From positions 64,118 through 128,117 of the forward strand of contig JAPOHH010000002.1 in NCBI GenBank assembly GCA_029979505.1: DNA of 64,000 nt, written 5' to 3'. The position numbers were made by a program, and so were the translations under genes. Below are positions 11,247-24,396 of this stretch, piece after piece. This stretch comes from a bacterium (GTDB lineage: Bacteria > Pseudomonadota > Gammaproteobacteria > GCA-002705445 > GCA-002716945). The notes below the pieces were generated by a model. That model did not search any database. It was not told the DNA's origin and saw only the letters and a list, made by a program, of their open reading frames with translations. Position 1 is the stretch's first letter. Each line of letters begins with the position of its first letter.

Positions 11247-12496
11247 GTGATTATAAAAATTTTACAATGAACTTTGGCCCGCAGCATCCAGCTGCACATG
11301 GTGTACTTAGGTTAATTTTGGAGATGGACGGAGAAGTAATACGTAGCGCTGATCCGCATATAGGTCTGCTGCACAGAGCTACTGAGAAGTTAGCAGAGTC
11401 CAAACCATATAATCAAAATATTGGATATATGGATCGGTTAGATTATGTATCTATGATGTGCAACGAACATGCTTATGTTTTGGCAATTGAAAATTTACTC
11501 AAATTAGATGTTCCTGAAAGAGCTCAGTATATCAGAGTGATGTTTGATGAAATTACAAGGATACTTAATCATTTGCTTTGGCTTGGAGCGCATGCGCTTG
11601 ATATTGGAGCTATGTCTGTATTTTTATATGCTTTTCGGGAGAGAGAAGATTTAATGGATTGTTATGAAGCAGTATCAGGTACAAGAATGCATGCTACTTA
11701 TTATAGACCAGGTGGAGTAGCAAAAGATTTACCCAAGATAATGCCAAAATTTATGATTAATAAAAATCATAATTTAGAACAAATTGAAAAGTTAAACTAT
11801 AACAGAGAAGGTACTCTTCTTGATTTTATAGATAGTTTTGTTGATCGATTCCCTGCAAATGTTGATGAATATGAAAACCTACTAACAGAAAATAGAATTT
11901 GGAAGCAAAGAACGGTTGGGATTGGTGTTGTTTCGCCTGAGCGCGCTGTGGACCTTGGATTTACAGGCCCTATGTTGAGAGGTTCTGGAGTAAGTTGGGA
12001 TCTTCGTAAAAAAGAACCCTACGAAGTATATAAAAAATTAAATTTTGATATCCCTGTTGGGACTGAAGGTGATTCGTATGACAGATATCTTGTTAGAATG
12101 CATGAAATGAGAGAATCAGCTAATATCATTAAACAGTGTTGTGACTGGTTAAAAAATGATAATGGTAAATATATTTCCTCGAACTCTAAGATTGCAGCAC
12201 CAGACAGGGATGACATGAAAGATAACATGGAATCACTGATTCATCATTTTAAATTATTTAGTGAGGGTTATTGCGTACCTGAAGGTGAAACGTATAGAGC
12301 AGTAGAGGCTCCAAAAGGAGAATTTGGAATTTATATGATATCTGATGGAGCAAATAAACCATACAGGTTAAAAATCAGAGCTCCTGGATTTCCACACCTA
12401 GCTGCACTTAACGAAATGTCAAAAGGACATATGCTCTCAGATGTAGTTACTATAATAGGTACTCAAGATATTGTTTTTGGTGAGATTGATAGATAA
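11243..12496 (+). CDS. nuoD: NADH-quinone oxidoreductase subunit D
   Basis: [56 protein letters not shown]. Confidence 0.98.
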   Translation: MSDYKNFTMNFGPQHPAAHGVLRLILEMDGEVIRSADPHIGLLHRATEKLAESKPYNQNIGYMDRLDYVSMMCNEHAYVLAIENLLKLDVPERAQYIRVMFDEITRILNHLLWLGAHALDIGAMSVFLYAFREREDLMDCYEAVSGTRMHATYYRPGGVAKDLPKIMPKFMINKNHNLEQIEKLNYNREGTLLDFIDSFVDRFPANVDEYENLLTENRIWKQRTVGIGVVSPERAVDLGFTGPMLRGSGVSWDLRKKEPYEVYKKLNFDIPVGTEGDSYDRYLVRMHEMRESANIIKQCCDWLKNDNGKYISSNSKIAAPDRDDMKDNMESLIHHFKLFSEGYCVPEGETYRAVEAPKGEFGIYMISDGANKPYRLKIRAPGFPHLAALNEMSKGHMLSDVVTIIGTQDIVFGEIDR

Positions 12497-12993
12497 TGAA
12501 TGATAAAAATAATTTTCCAGATAATCTTATAGAAGAAATTGATGCAATAAAATCTAAGTTTCCATCTGATAAAAGTAAATCAGCAATCATCGAATCATTA
12601 TTAATTATTCAACACCATAATAATGGATATTTAAATGAAGATTTAATCTCTTCTTTGGCTGATTTTTTAAATGTAACAAAAATAGATGTATATGAGGTTG
12701 CAACTTTTTATTCAATGTTTAATTTAAAACCTGTGGGTAAAAATATAATTTCAGTCTGTACAAATGTATCATGTATGTTGAGGAAATCTGATGATATGGT
12801 TAGTTACATTGAAAAAAAACTTAAAATTAAAGTTGGAGAATCCACTAAAGATAATAAATTTTATCTCAAGAATGAAATGGAGTGCCTTGCTGCTTGCAAT
12901 GGAGCACCTATGATGCAAATAAATCATATTAATTATGAAAATCTTACATATGATAAAATAGATAAGATATTAGATGAGATTAATAATGATTAA
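12496..12993 (+). CDS. nuoE: NADH-quinone oxidoreductase subunit E (24 kDa, 2Fe-2S)
   Basis: YEVATFYSMFNLKPVGKNIISVCTNVSCML...ECLAACNGAPMMQIN. Confidence 0.96.
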   Translation: MNDKNNFPDNLIEEIDAIKSKFPSDKSKSAIIESLLIIQHHNNGYLNEDLISSLADFLNVTKIDVYEVATFYSMFNLKPVGKNIISVCTNVSCMLRKSDDMVSYIEKKLKIKVGESTKDNKFYLKNEMECLAACNGAPMMQINHINYENLTYDKIDKILDEINND

Positions 12994-14251
12994 AGTATGC
13001 ACTTCAACTTTCTCTCTTGCTAACCCATCAAGCATTAATACTTATCTTGAGCAAGGCGGATATAGTGCATGGAAGAAAATTATTAAGGATAAAACACCCA
13101 AGTCCGAAATTATTCAATTAATTAAGCAATCTGGATTAAAAGGTAAAGGAGGCGCGGGATTTTTAACTGGGTTGAAGTGGTCTTTTATTAACTCAAATGA
13201 AAAGCAAAGATATTTAGTCTGTAACTCCGATGAGAGTGAGCCAGGTACGTGCAAAGATAGAGATATCCTTAGATATAATCCCCATTCCGTGATTGAGGGA
13301 ATGTTGATAGCTTGTTATGCAATAGGTGCATCAGTTGGTTATAACTATTTAAGAGGTGAGTTTATTGGTGATCAATGGGTTGTTTTTAATAATGCAGTAA
13401 AAGAAGCACATGAATATAATCTCATTGGGAATAAAATTTTAACTTCTGATGTTTCTATAGATATAATTCCTCTCATTGGCGCTGGCGCATATATAGTTGG
13501 GGAAGAAACTGCAATGCTAGAATCAATTGAAGGAAAGCGAGGCATGCCTAGAATAAAACCGCCTTTTCCAGCTGTCCAAGGACTGTATGGAAAACCAACT
13601 ATTATTAATAACACAGAAACACTTGCGACTGTTCCATACATAATAAAAAATGGAGAAGTATGGTATAAAAATCTTGGAATAAATGATTCTGTTGGTGTAA
13701 AAATGTTCTGTATGAGTGGACATTTGAATCAACCAGATGTCATAGAAGCACCACTTGGCATTCCATTTAGTAAATTATTAGATCAATGTGGTGGAATTCT
13801 AGATAATAAAAAACTGAAAGCTGTTATACCTGGTGGTTCATCTGTGCCAGTTGTTAAAGGGCAAGACATAATTGATACTCCGATGGATTATGAATCTCTC
13901 ATGTCAATAGGCACTATGCTAGGATCTGGAGGAATAATTGTTATGGACGAATCCACTTGTATGGTTTCTGTGCTTGAGAGAATATCAAGATTTTATTATG
14001 CAGAATCTTGCGGTCAATGTACCCCATGTAGAGAAGGAACTGGATGGCTTTATAAGACATTAGTAAAAATTAAATCAGGCAAAGGTACTCAATCTGATTT
14101 GGATCTTCTAAATAGGGTTGCAAATCAAATTGAAGGTCACTGTATTTGCGCATTAGGTGATGCTGCAGCAATGCCTGTGATAAGTTTTCTTAAAAACTTT
14201 TGGAATGAATTTGAATATTTTGTAGATAAAAAACAATCGATGGTTATCTAA
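12986..14251 (+). CDS. nuoF: NADH-quinone oxidoreductase subunit F (start at MIKVCTST)
   Basis: GLKGKGGAGFLTGLKW, NSDESEPGTCKDRDI, ESCGQCTPCREGTGW. Confidence 0.97.
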   Translation: MIKVCTSTFSLANPSSINTYLEQGGYSAWKKIIKDKTPKSEIIQLIKQSGLKGKGGAGFLTGLKWSFINSNEKQRYLVCNSDESEPGTCKDRDILRYNPHSVIEGMLIACYAIGASVGYNYLRGEFIGDQWVVFNNAVKEAHEYNLIGNKILTSDVSIDIIPLIGAGAYIVGEETAMLESIEGKRGMPRIKPPFPAVQGLYGKPTIINNTETLATVPYIIKNGEVWYKNLGINDSVGVKMFCMSGHLNQPDVIEAPLGIPFSKLLDQCGGILDNKKLKAVIPGGSSVPVVKGQDIIDTPMDYESLMSIGTMLGSGGIIVMDESTCMVSVLERISRFYYAESCGQCTPCREGTGWLYKTLVKIKSGKGTQSDLDLLNRVANQIEGHCICALGDAAAMPVISFLKNFWNEFEYFVDKKQSMVI

Positions 14252-16492
14252 ATGGAAATATATATAAATAATAACAAATATGAAGCTTTTGATAATGAAA
14301 CTATAATTCAAGTTACAGATCGTCTTAATATACATATTCCAAGATTCTGTTACCACAAACGACTAAGCATTGTAGCCAGCTGTAGAATGTGTCTTGTAGA
14401 GATCGAAGGTGCTAAATTCCCACAACCTGCATGTTCTACAATAGTAAGGGATGGCATGAAAATTAATACTACAGGCAAAGCAACAGAAGATGCTCAGAAA
14501 AGTACTATGGAGTTTCTTTTGATAAATCATCCCTTGGATTGTCCAGTATGTGACCAAGCAGGCGAGTGCGAACTCCAGGATGTCTCTCTGGACCATGGAA
14601 GTTATAAATCTAATTATAATGAGATGAAGCGAACTGTAATTGATAATGATATAGGCAGTTTAGTTACAACTGAAATGACGAGATGTATACACTGTAGTCG
14701 ATGTGTTCGCTTTGGCGAAGAAGTCGCAGGCATAAAAGAACTTGGAATGACTGGAAGAGGTGAGGATACTAAAATTGAGACATTTATTAACCAAAGTCTT
14801 ACTTCTGAATTATCAGGAAATGTTATTGATTTATGCCCAGTTGGTGCATTAAATAATAACCTATACAAGTACAGCGCAAGAACATGGGATTTAGAACAAA
14901 AAAACTCGATATCACCTAATGACTGTTTAGGTTCAAATATTTATTACCACACTTATAGAAACTCTATCAAAAGAGCTATCCCAAAAGAAAACGAGCAAAT
15001 AAATTTATCATGGCTATCTGATAGAGATAGATTTTGTCATGAGGGAGTTGAATCTAGTGAAAGGATATTTGTACCATTGATAAAAAGTAATGATAAGCTT
15101 ATTGAATCTGAACTCGAATCATTATACTCAATCGCATCAGAAAAAATAAAACAGTTTTCTCCGAATATTACAGCTGTTATGTCAGCACAGTCCTCATGTG
15201 AGGAAATGTACATATTTCAGAAAATTTTAAGAGAAAATGGTATTACTAATATTGATCATCGCACTAAAGAATGTGACTTTAGATATCAAGCTAACTACCC
15301 TATCTTTCCATCATTTGATATTAAAATTAATGATATAGCTGCTATGGATAATATAATTCTAGTAAATGTAAATATAAGCAAGGAATTTCCAATTTTATCA
15401 ATTTATTTAAGAGATGCCATAAAAAATAATTCTACAAAAATAATTTCACTTGCAACTTACGAGTATTCTGAAAATTTTCATACTGATATACATGAAGTAT
15501 TAAGTCCTGTTGAACTTGAGAGATACCTTAATTCAAGCTCCAATAATCAATTAGCTAGCATTAAAAGCAATCAAAAGAATTTAATTATTGTAGGACCATC
15601 ATCAAGTTATTTACAAAACTATTCTGAAATACTTAACAGTGTAAGTGAATTTGCACAACTATCTGATTCAAAGTTAGCCTTGCTAGGTGATTTGAGTAAT
15701 TCGTCTGGAGCATGGGCTATGGGTATTGTCCCTCATCGTTTACCAGGAGGAATAGACTATGATAAGTGCATCAATGCTAATTATGAATCATCATTTCCAT
15801 CTAATGACATATTCATAGTTTATAATTTAGAACCTGAATATGATTTTTCTAATGATATTGAAATACTTGATAAACTGAAAAAATCTAAATTTAATATTTT
15901 CTTTTCATCATACATTACAGATGCAATCGAAAAATATGCAGATATTATATTTCCCCTTGCTGTACAACAAGAATCAATGGGAACTTATATTAATACAAAT
16001 AAGCAGTTACAAAAATTCAAAGCTGTACTATCTCCAAAAGGTCATGCTAAACCAGGGGTAGATTTATTATTGAGTATATCTAAAGAATTGAAGATGGACA
16101 TATCAAATGAAAAAATTTCTCAAGAAATCAGTGATATATTATCTTCTATAAGCTCAAATGATAATTATATATTTACCGATAACCTAAAGAATAATTACGA
16201 AAAAGAAATGTTAGAAAAATATATTATTAGAAGCCCAAATACAAATAATCCAACATTAAGAAGATGTGAATCATTATTAAACACACATGATAATGATAAC
16301 TTTATGAGCTTACCATTAAATATTAATATAACAGAAAATACGAAAATTACTTTTACAGAGCATAGTAATAAAATTAAAATAAACGCAAAAATAAAGACAC
16401 ATACAAAACCTGAAAATACTGTTTTAGTGAAGCTTAGTGGAAGATATAAACAAACACTTGGTAGCTGTAGTACAGTTATAAATATAGAGTGA
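14252..16492 (+). CDS. nuoG: NADH-quinone oxidoreductase subunit G
   Basis: [53 protein letters not shown]. Confidence 0.96.
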   Translation: MEIYINNNKYEAFDNETIIQVTDRLNIHIPRFCYHKRLSIVASCRMCLVEIEGAKFPQPACSTIVRDGMKINTTGKATEDAQKSTMEFLLINHPLDCPVCDQAGECELQDVSLDHGSYKSNYNEMKRTVIDNDIGSLVTTEMTRCIHCSRCVRFGEEVAGIKELGMTGRGEDTKIETFINQSLTSELSGNVIDLCPVGALNNNLYKYSARTWDLEQKNSISPNDCLGSNIYYHTYRNSIKRAIPKENEQINLSWLSDRDRFCHEGVESSERIFVPLIKSNDKLIESELESLYSIASEKIKQFSPNITAVMSAQSSCEEMYIFQKILRENGITNIDHRTKECDFRYQANYPIFPSFDIKINDIAAMDNIILVNVNISKEFPILSIYLRDAIKNNSTKIISLATYEYSENFHTDIHEVLSPVELERYLNSSSNNQLASIKSNQKNLIIVGPSSSYLQNYSEILNSVSEFAQLSDSKLALLGDLSNSSGAWAMGIVPHRLPGGIDYDKCINANYESSFPSNDIFIVYNLEPEYDFSNDIEILDKLKKSKFNIFFSSYITDAIEKYADIIFPLAVQQESMGTYINTNKQLQKFKAVLSPKGHAKPGVDLLLSISKELKMDISNEKISQEISDILSSISSNDNYIFTDNLKNNYEKEMLEKYIIRSPNTNNPTLRRCESLLNTHDNDNFMSLPLNINITENTKITFTEHSNKIKINAKIKTHTKPENTVLVKLSGRYKQTLGSCSTVINIE

Positions 16493-17505
16493 TGGAAACT
16501 GTTTTTTATATTGCAAAAACATTATTATCAATCTTGATTGTTGTCGTTCCTTTGTTTCTTATCGTTGCTTATGTTACTTATTCTGAGAGAAAGATAATTG
16601 GTTTTATGCAGTCAAGAATGGGGCCAATGAGAGTTGGTCCATCAGGTTTACTGCAACCTATTGCAGATGTGCTTAAATTAGTATCTAAAGAAATAATAAT
16701 ACCTACGAATGCTAACAAAGGAATTTTCCTTACAGCACCTATGTTAATGTTAGTCCCATCGCTAATGGTTTGGTCTGTTATTCCACTATCAGAGTATTTT
16801 ATCATTTCTAATATTAATGCAGGTTTATTGTTCATATTAGCTCTCACATCACTGAGTGTTTATGGTGTAATTCTTGCAGGTTGGGCCTCTAATTCAAAAT
16901 ATGCATTTCTTGGATCAATGAGATCTGCAGCGCAGATAATTGCATATGAAATAGCGATGGGCTTTGCACTTGTTGGCGTTCTAATGTTATCGGGAAGTTT
17001 AAATTTACAGAATATAATTTATGCTCAATCAGGAAATATTTTGAGTTGGTTTTGGCTACCCCTATTTCCATTATTTTTGATTTATTTTATTGCAGGCGTT
17101 GCAGAGACTAATAGAGCTCCATTTGATGTTTCAGAGGGTGAGTCAGAAATTGTAGCCGGGTTTCATGTTGAATATTCTGGAATGGCTTTCGCAATGTTCT
17201 TCCTTGCTGAATACATGAATCTAATTTTAATAAGCATTTTATGCAGTATAATGTTCTTTGGGGGCTGGCTATCACCATTTCAAGGCACGCCCATTGATTC
17301 ATATCTAGCATTCATACCCGGATTTTTCTGGTTAGCCTTAAAAACGTTAATATTTATATTTATATTTCTATGGCTAAGAGCTACTCTTCCGAGATATAGA
17401 TATGACCAGATTATGAGATTAGGATGGAAAGTTTTTTTACCAATTACTTTTTTTTGGCTTACCATTATAGGAATTATGATATATCTTGAGTACTTACCGT
17501 TATAA
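16492..17505 (+). CDS. nuoH: NADH-quinone oxidoreductase subunit H
   Basis: [58 protein letters not shown]. Confidence 0.98.
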   Translation: METVFYIAKTLLSILIVVVPLFLIVAYVTYSERKIIGFMQSRMGPMRVGPSGLLQPIADVLKLVSKEIIIPTNANKGIFLTAPMLMLVPSLMVWSVIPLSEYFIISNINAGLLFILALTSLSVYGVILAGWASNSKYAFLGSMRSAAQIIAYEIAMGFALVGVLMLSGSLNLQNIIYAQSGNILSWFWLPLFPLFLIYFIAGVAETNRAPFDVSEGESEIVAGFHVEYSGMAFAMFFLAEYMNLILISILCSIMFFGGWLSPFQGTPIDSYLAFIPGFFWLALKTLIFIFIFLWLRATLPRYRYDQIMRLGWKVFLPITFFWLTIIGIMIYLEYLPL

Positions 17506-17993
17506 TGATGAAAAATATAATCAAATTTTTTAAAAGTCTATTCTTTATAGAGATTATCAAAGGTCTTAGGATTACAGGTAAAAAATTATATAAAAAACCT
17601 ATAACAATACAGTACCCAGATGAAAAAACTCCACTATCCAGCAGATTTCGTGGTTTACATGCTTTGAGAAAATATCCAAATGGAGAAGAGCGCTGCATAG
17701 GCTGTAAACTATGTGAGGCTGTCTGCCCAGCATTAGCAATTACAATAGAGACAGAAGAGAGAGAAAAAGATAAAACAAGACGTACAACAAAATATGATAT
17801 TGATTTATTTAAATGCATATATTGTGGTTTTTGTGAAGAAGCATGTCCTGTTGACGCAATAGTAGAAACAAGTATATTCGAATATCATTTTGAAAATAGA
17901 GAAGATAGTGTAATGAATAAGATAGACCTTTTAAAGATTGGTGACATGTATGAAAAAGAGGAATTGAAGGATAGAAGTGTGAATAATCTATGA
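17505..17993 (+). CDS. nuoI: NADH-quinone oxidoreductase subunit I (2x 4Fe-4S)
   Basis: [16 protein letters not shown] and [16 protein letters not shown]. Confidence 0.98.
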   Translation: MMKNIIKFFKSLFFIEIIKGLRITGKKLYKKPITIQYPDEKTPLSSRFRGLHALRKYPNGEERCIGCKLCEAVCPALAITIETEEREKDKTRRTTKYDIDLFKCIYCGFCEEACPVDAIVETSIFEYHFENREDSVMNKIDLLKIGDMYEKEELKDRSVNNL

Positions 17994-18586
17994 ATATTGA
18001 ATTAATTACATTCTTTATATTTAGCTTTCTTCTTATCTTTACATGTTTAAAGGTAGTTACATCCTCAAACCCTGTACTGTCAGCAGTCAATCTTGTTTTT
18101 TCGTTTTTTTTATCTGCAGTTTTATGGCTTCTCCTTGGAGCAGAATTTTTATCAATCATCTTAATTTTAGTGTATGTAGGTGCAGTGATGGTCCTTTTCC
18201 TTTTTGTTGTAATGATGTTAGATATAAATATAGCAAAAAAAAGTGCAGCATATATTAATTATCTACCACTCGGAATAGGTATATTTATAGCATTTAATGC
18301 AATTATAATTTTCTTTTTTATAAACACATTTGAAAATATTGACTACAATGCTGTCAAAAATATTGAAATTATAAGCAAAAGTAATACTGAAAATCTTGGA
18401 TATTTGTTATTTACTAAATATCTAGTTGAATTTGAGATTGCTGGTTTGATTCTATTGTTAGGTATAATTTCTGCAATCGTACTCACATATAAAAAGAATC
18501 CAAAAAACAAATACCAAAATCCAACTAAACAAATTTCAGTCACTAAAAAAGATAGATTAAAAGTAATAACTGGACTAAAAGAATAA
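17990..18586 (+). CDS. nuoJ: NADH-quinone oxidoreductase subunit J
   Basis: Position and [20 protein letters not shown]. Confidence 0.95.
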   Translation: MNIELITFFIFSFLLIFTCLKVVTSSNPVLSAVNLVFSFFLSAVLWLLLGAEFLSIILILVYVGAVMVLFLFVVMMLDINIAKKSAAYINYLPLGIGIFIAFNAIIIFFFINTFENIDYNAVKNIEIISKSNTENLGYLLFTKYLVEFEIAGLILLLGIISAIVLTYKKNPKNKYQNPTKQISVTKKDRLKVITGLKE

Positions 18587-18587
18587 T

Positions 18588-18893
18588 ATGATTCCTATTA
18601 GCTATTATTTAATATTAAGCACAATTATATTTGCAATATCTATTGCGGGTATTTTTATTAATAGGAAAAATATTCTTATCCTATTAATGTCACTAGAATT
18701 AATGTTTTTATCAGTTAATTTTAATTTAATTACTCTTGGGAACTACCTAGGCGATCTTACAGGTCAAGTTTTTGTATTTTTTGTCCTAACAGTTGTTGCA
18801 GCAGAATCTGCCATTGGACTTGCTTTGCTTATAGTATTATTTAGAAATAAAAAATCTATAGATGTTGATGATTTGTCGGAGCTTAAAGGTTGA
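18588..18893 (+). CDS. nuoK: NADH-quinone oxidoreductase subunit K
   Basis: [13 protein letters not shown]...[18 protein letters not shown]. Confidence 0.96.
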   Translation: MIPISYYLILSTIIFAISIAGIFINRKNILILLMSLELMFLSVNFNLITLGNYLGDLTGQVFVFFVLTVVAAESAIGLALLIVLFRNKKSIDVDDLSELKG

Positions 18894-20803
18894 TATATTT
18901 AGCTCTAATATTATTGTTAGCACCATTGGTAGGGACTTTACTTCTGCTTTACATTCAAAATAGATCTAAAAGGTTATCCGTAATCATCTCTAACTTTTCT
19001 ATATTGTTATCTTTTTTTGTTTCAATATATCTATTATTTTTATACTTTAACTACAACTATTTACCTGAAACGCATGATGTACTTATTTTTGCAGATACAA
19101 AATTATACTATTTAGCATTTGGATTATACATAGACTCTTTATCACTTATGATGTCTACTGTTGTGACATCAGTATCATTCTTAGTGCATTATTATTCAAT
19201 ATCATATATGAAAAATGAATCATCATTTAACAGATTCTTCGTTTATACAAACTTTTTTACTTTTTCCATGTTATTGATTGTTCTTTCTAATAATTTTTTT
19301 CAATTATTTATTGGATGGGAATTAGTAGGATTATCTAGTTACTTATTAATTGGTTTTTGGACTAAAAAGGAATCTGCAATAAAAGCTAATTATAAGGCGT
19401 TTTTGGTCAATCGAGTAGGTGATATTGGTTTGCTGTTGGGCTTATGCTTAATTTTCGTTAACTATAGTACAACGAATTATGCGGAGGTCTTTAGTCTAAG
19501 TAACACAATAAATAATCATGATATAGAAATATTTGGTACTTCATTTAATATGCTTAGTGCAATTTGTTTACTACTTTTTGTGGGAGCTATGGCAAAATCT
19601 GCTCAAGTTCCCCTTCATTTTTGGCTGCCAGATTCAATGGAAGGTCCTACACCTATATCTGCTCTTATTCATGCAGCAACTATGGTTACCGCTGGAATTT
19701 ATATGGTTGCGAGACTGTCACCGATGTATGCCCTAGCAGATGATGTTTCGCTATTTATACTTTATATTGGCACAATAACAGCATTTTTTCTTGGTCTTGT
19801 AGCGCTCGTTCAAAATGATATCAAAAGGATTATCGCATATTCTACCATATCTCAGTTGGGGTATATGACTGCTGCATTGGGAGCATCATTGTACTCGCTT
19901 GCAATATTTCATTTAATGACCCATGCATTCTTTAAAGCTTTATTATTTTTATGTGCTGGATCAATAATAGTTAAATGTCATCATGAGCAAGATATAAGAA
20001 ATATTGGAGGTCTAAGAAAATTTATGCCAATAACTTATATGGCTTTTTTATATGCATCCTTATCACTGATAGGTTTCCCACTAACATCTGGTTTTTATTC
20101 TAAAGAAGGCATCATAGACGCAATTGGATATTATGATTATACAATTCCGTACTTAATGCTTTTGGCATCAATATTTACCACTACTCTTTATACATCGAAG
20201 ATATTTTTCAAAGTTTTTTTTGGAGAATGTACATTGCATGATAAGAATGAAAAAGAAAATGACAAAGAAATGTTAATTCCGCTGATAATTTTAACTGCCC
20301 CCTCAGTATTTCTTGGATTATTTATATTCGATATATTAATGTCAGGAGAATTATTTGGATCTGCACTAGCATCGAATGCTCTTGTTATAGATTTTTATAA
20401 TAATTATGTGACAAATTCTCTTCATTTTTTCTTACATTCTTTTCTTACTGTAAACTTTCTAATTTTAGTACTAGCTCTTATTTTTGGTTATTATTACTAT
20501 TATAAAAAATCTTTTAATATATCAGTCCCTAAGTTTGTAAGCACTATGCTTGAAGGTGAGTATGGATTCAATAATCTATCTTCGAAGTATATTCCAATAT
20601 TTCAGAATTTATTCACTAAATATTTATGGAAGAAAATAGATATCTTAACTATTGATAATGGGCTTATTAATAACACATCTGCTATTTTAGATAAAATTTC
20701 AAATAAAGTGAGAAAATTTCATACTGGTTTTATTTATCACTACTCACTTACAATCATTTCAGCTTTGATATTACTTTTATTAATTGTAAGGATGCAATAC
20801 TAG
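18890..20803 (+). CDS. nuoL: NADH-quinone oxidoreductase subunit L (TTG start)
   Basis: [56 protein letters not shown]. Confidence 0.97.
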   Translation: MIYLALILLLAPLVGTLLLLYIQNRSKRLSVIISNFSILLSFFVSIYLLFLYFNYNYLPETHDVLIFADTKLYYLAFGLYIDSLSLMMSTVVTSVSFLVHYYSISYMKNESSFNRFFVYTNFFTFSMLLIVLSNNFFQLFIGWELVGLSSYLLIGFWTKKESAIKANYKAFLVNRVGDIGLLLGLCLIFVNYSTTNYAEVFSLSNTINNHDIEIFGTSFNMLSAICLLLFVGAMAKSAQVPLHFWLPDSMEGPTPISALIHAATMVTAGIYMVARLSPMYALADDVSLFILYIGTITAFFLGLVALVQNDIKRIIAYSTISQLGYMTAALGASLYSLAIFHLMTHAFFKALLFLCAGSIIVKCHHEQDIRNIGGLRKFMPITYMAFLYASLSLIGFPLTSGFYSKEGIIDAIGYYDYTIPYLMLLASIFTTTLYTSKIFFKVFFGECTLHDKNEKENDKEMLIPLIILTAPSVFLGLFIFDILMSGELFGSALASNALVIDFYNNYVTNSLHFFLHSFLTVNFLILVLALIFGYYYYYKKSFNISVPKFVSTMLEGEYGFNNLSSKYIPIFQNLFTKYLWKKIDILTIDNGLINNTSAILDKISNKVRKFHTGFIYHYSLTIISALILLLLIVRMQY

Positions 20804-22306
20804 ATGTTTGATTACCCTATACTGAGTTTGTTGATATGGTTGCCTATTATAGGCGGTTTATTCTTAGTCATCTCTGAAAATATGAGTAATAAGCTTTCTG
20901 AATATTTGACACTCGTCATTACATTTATAATATTACTAATAACAATAAATCTATCTATAAATTATGACTATACTTCTGATCAACTTCAATTTGTTGAGCG
21001 CACCAATTGGATAGATGGTTTAAATATATTTTATTTTCTTGCTGTTGATGGAATTTCAGTATCTTTGATATTGCTAACAGCGTTTATAAACTTTCTTATA
21101 GCGATATATGCTGTATCAGAAAAATATAGAAACAAATCATCATTTCTGGGCTATTTTTTAATACTTGAAGGACTTTTAATAGGTACTTTTACAGCATTTG
21201 ATAGTATTTTATTCTACATATTTTTTGAAAGCCTATTAATTCCTTTATTCCTAATTATAGGTATCTGGGGAGGAGAAAATAGAAAATACGCTACGATTAA
21301 ATTTTTTCTATACACGCTATTTGGATCTGTACTGATGTTAATATCTATTATATATCTATCATCTATTGCAGAATCATTTGCCATAAGAGATTTTTATTCA
21401 CTTAATCTTTCATTTAATGAAGAGTTATTTATTCTTATAGCATTCTTAATTGGATTCGGTATAAAGATTCCTATGTGGCCAGTTCATACATGGTTACCTG
21501 ATGCGCACGTCGAGGCTCCAACTAGCGGGTCTGTAATCTTAGCGTCTGTCCTCTTGAAAGTTGGCGGTTACGGAATGATACGGTTTATGTTGCCAATTAC
21601 TACCGAAGCAGGAATATTTTTGAGCGAATATATGATTTATTTATCTCTTATAGCAATTATATATATAAGTTTTGTAGCTTACGCACAAGATGATATGAAA
21701 AAACTTATTGCTTATTCATCTGTTGCGCACATGGGTTTTGTTACACTAGGTATATTTTTAGTATTTCATCTACTGGATAGTAATTTAACTGCGGCTGTGA
21801 TTGGTCTTGAGGGCGCAATAATTCAAATGATATCTCATGGTCTTATCTCTGCTGCATTATTTTTTTCCATTGGGATAATTTATAAACACTCCAAATCAAG
21901 ACTACTTAAAGATAATTATGGAATTTCAATGTATATGCCAATCTTTTCATTTTTGATGCTATTTTTTTTAATGGCTAATTCTGGTTTACCCGGAACATCA
22001 GGTTTTGTAGGAGAATTTCTTGTTATAACATCCTCTCTTGGTTCTAACATTATAATTGGTTTACTTGCTGCTACTTCTCTACTACTATCAGCATCATATT
22101 CTTTGAAGCTCGGCAAGAATGTTTTATTTGGTGAAAATATTAAAAATACACAGGGATATAACGAATGCAATACTAATGAAATTATTGTGCTTATATCACT
22201 TGTTATTTTCATTCTGTATCTTGGCCTTACTCCAGATTATTTATTTCAAATTATTGACCATACAACAATCAATATTATAGATTCTATTAATCTAGGAAGA
22301 AGATGA
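20804..22306 (+). CDS. nuoM: NADH-quinone oxidoreductase subunit M
   Basis: FGIKIPMWPVHTWLPDAHVEAPTSGSVILASVLLKVGGYGMIR. Confidence 0.97.
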   Translation: MFDYPILSLLIWLPIIGGLFLVISENMSNKLSEYLTLVITFIILLITINLSINYDYTSDQLQFVERTNWIDGLNIFYFLAVDGISVSLILLTAFINFLIAIYAVSEKYRNKSSFLGYFLILEGLLIGTFTAFDSILFYIFFESLLIPLFLIIGIWGGENRKYATIKFFLYTLFGSVLMLISIIYLSSIAESFAIRDFYSLNLSFNEELFILIAFLIGFGIKIPMWPVHTWLPDAHVEAPTSGSVILASVLLKVGGYGMIRFMLPITTEAGIFLSEYMIYLSLIAIIYISFVAYAQDDMKKLIAYSSVAHMGFVTLGIFLVFHLLDSNLTAAVIGLEGAIIQMISHGLISAALFFSIGIIYKHSKSRLLKDNYGISMYMPIFSFLMLFFLMANSGLPGTSGFVGEFLVITSSLGSNIIIGLLAATSLLLSASYSLKLGKNVLFGENIKNTQGYNECNTNEIIVLISLVIFILYLGLTPDYLFQIIDHTTINIIDSINLGRR

Positions 22307-23736
22307 TTATTAATTTATTTTTTATACCTGAAATCTTATTATCTTTTGGTGTGATGATTATCATTCTGATTGATTTATTTTTACAAAACTATAAAGCAGT
22401 CACATTCAAACTTATACAACTTCTTTTAATAGTAAGTGCCTATTATTCAATCAACGGACAAATATCGTTTACTCATGAGTCATATGACTTAAGTGAATTT
22501 TTAAATATACTAAAATTTATTCTAATATTAGGATCATTTATTATTTTTCATTACACATATAAACATTTAGTCTATTTAAACACTCTTAAAATTGAATATT
22601 TTACTATCTCAATACTTGGTTTGATTGGAACAATGATTATGATTTCAGCACACAGCTTGTTAATTCTTTATTTGGGTATCGAACTATTATCATTATCATT
22701 ATATGCATTAATTGGTTTTAACAAAAAATCGTCACTATCATCAGAAGCAGCTATCAAATATTATGTTCTAGGAGCTATGTCATCCGGTGTTTTATTATTT
22801 GGTATATCTCTAGTGTATGGTTTTACAGGTTCTATAAATTATTCCGAGATTGCTAATATCGTAGATACTGTCCAAATTAATTCTGTCGAGTATTTGGGAA
22901 TAATATTCGGCATAATATTTATCACAGCAAGTCTATGCTTCAAATTTGGAGTAGCTCCTTTTCATATGTGGGTTCCTGACATATACCAAGGATCATTAGT
23001 TAGTACAACTACCTTACTAAGTACTTTACCAAAAATTGCAGTGTTCATAGTTTTTTTAAAATTATTCTATATACCTTTTTTAAGTATGATAAATGTGTGG
23101 TCTGATATTCTTATTTTTGTGGGCATGCTTTCGATTATCATTGGGAGTATATTTGCTCTTACTCAGGAAAATATTAAAAGATTATTAGCATATTCAGCTA
23201 TATCAAATATTGGTTTTATTGTTCTATCACTTGGCCTTGTAACAAACGATGGTCTTCAAGCGTCACTTTATTATACAATCGTTTATAGTTTAACAGCCTT
23301 AGCATCTTTTGGAATTATCACTCATATTACATGTAATAGTCATGGTATTGAAAAGATAAGTGATCTGGCAGGATTATCTAAAACGCATCCTTATTATGCA
23401 ATTCTTATTCTTATAACAATGTTGTCTTCTGCTGGTATCCCCCCTATGATTGGGTTTCATGCAAAACTAATAGTGATACAAGCATTAATAAATAGTGAAT
23501 ATATTATGTTATCAATCTTAGTTGTTTTGATGACGGTTATATCAGCTTACTATTATCTTAAAGTTATAAAAACAATTTACTTTGATAATAGAGAGGAGCT
23601 AATATCAGTTTACTCTAATAGCTCCATAGTTTTATCTTTAAACAGTATATCTCTATTGATTCTAGGAATCTTTCCATACTATCTATTCAATCTCACTAGC
23701 TACTTAATGGATTTACTTTTCACTATCTCTATTTAG
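22303..23736 (+). CDS. nuoN: NADH-quinone oxidoreductase subunit N
   Basis: CFKFGVAPFHMWVPDIYQGSLVSTTTLLSTLPKIAVF; last gene of nuo operon. Confidence 0.96.
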   Translation: MIINLFFIPEILLSFGVMIIILIDLFLQNYKAVTFKLIQLLLIVSAYYSINGQISFTHESYDLSEFLNILKFILILGSFIIFHYTYKHLVYLNTLKIEYFTISILGLIGTMIMISAHSLLILYLGIELLSLSLYALIGFNKKSSLSSEAAIKYYVLGAMSSGVLLFGISLVYGFTGSINYSEIANIVDTVQINSVEYLGIIFGIIFITASLCFKFGVAPFHMWVPDIYQGSLVSTTTLLSTLPKIAVFIVFLKLFYIPFLSMINVWSDILIFVGMLSIIIGSIFALTQENIKRLLAYSAISNIGFIVLSLGLVTNDGLQASLYYTIVYSLTALASFGIITHITCNSHGIEKISDLAGLSKTHPYYAILILITMLSSAGIPPMIGFHAKLIVIQALINSEYIMLSILVVLMTVISAYYYLKVIKTIYFDNREELISVYSNSSIVLSLNSISLLILGIFPYYLFNLTSYLMDLLFTISI

Positions 23737-23775
23737 CTTGAAAATAAAAGATATAAATTATAGACTTCATACCAG

Positions 23776-23852
<77 letters not shown>

Positions 23853-23907
23853 TAAATTATTAAATTCATTCTCGCATTTTTGTTATTTTGATATACAATA
23901 CAATCAC

Positions 23908-23923
23908 GGCTCCTGATGGGGCC
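23908..23923 (+). promoter_or_regulatory. Short GC-rich hairpin in the rimP 5' leader (possible attenuator)
   Basis: GGCTCC-TGAT-GGGGCC stem-loop followed by ATTTTAAT, 18 nt before the rimP ATG. Confidence 0.5.
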
Positions 23924-23940
23924 ATTTTAATGCGCGTGTT

Positions 23941-24396
23941 ATGAATGAAATTGAAGGAAATATAATGGTCAAGATTAATGAGCTGCTAGAGAATGATTTA
24001 TCTGTAATTCATGTAGGTATATTTTCTAATAGTGGAGTGAAAAATATTCAGATAATGATTGAGTCTGAGAAAGGAATCACAATAGATGATTGTGCTAATA
24101 CATCAAGGCTAGCTGAAGACATAATTACATTACATAAGTTTATAGATGATAACTATAATATCGAGGTGTCATCGCCTGGGATAAATAGACCATTATTTAG
24201 TATTCATGATTTTATTAAATATCAAGGCGAAAGGGTATTTATAGAACTCAAAAGAAATATAGACAATCAGAGAAGGTTTAAAGGCACTTATGAGGTTATT
24301 GATGATTTAATTTATATCAAAAATAAAAAAGAAATTATTAAGATATCTATGAAAGATATTAAAAAAGCTAATTTAGTTAGGGAGATAAAAATATGA
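23941..24396 (+). CDS. rimP: Ribosome maturation factor RimP
   Basis: NIEVSSPGINRPLFSIHDFIKYQGERV; first gene of nusA operon. Confidence 0.93.
   Translation: MNEIEGNIMVKINELLENDLSVIHVGIFSNSGVKNIQIMIESEKGITIDDCANTSRLAEDIITLHKFIDDNYNIEVSSPGINRPLFSIHDFIKYQGERVFIELKRNIDNQRRFKGTYEVIDDLIYIKNKKEIIKISMKDIKKANLVREIKI

Noticed and set aside
10602-12496. Separate nuoC and nuoD
   Set aside because: Unlike the fused NuoCD of enterics and pseudomonads, but separate genes are the common state in most bacteria.
14900-14945. NuoG lacking full N7 cluster cysteines ([11 protein letters not shown])
   Set aside because: Loss of N7 ligands is widespread in NuoG outside enterics; not unusual.
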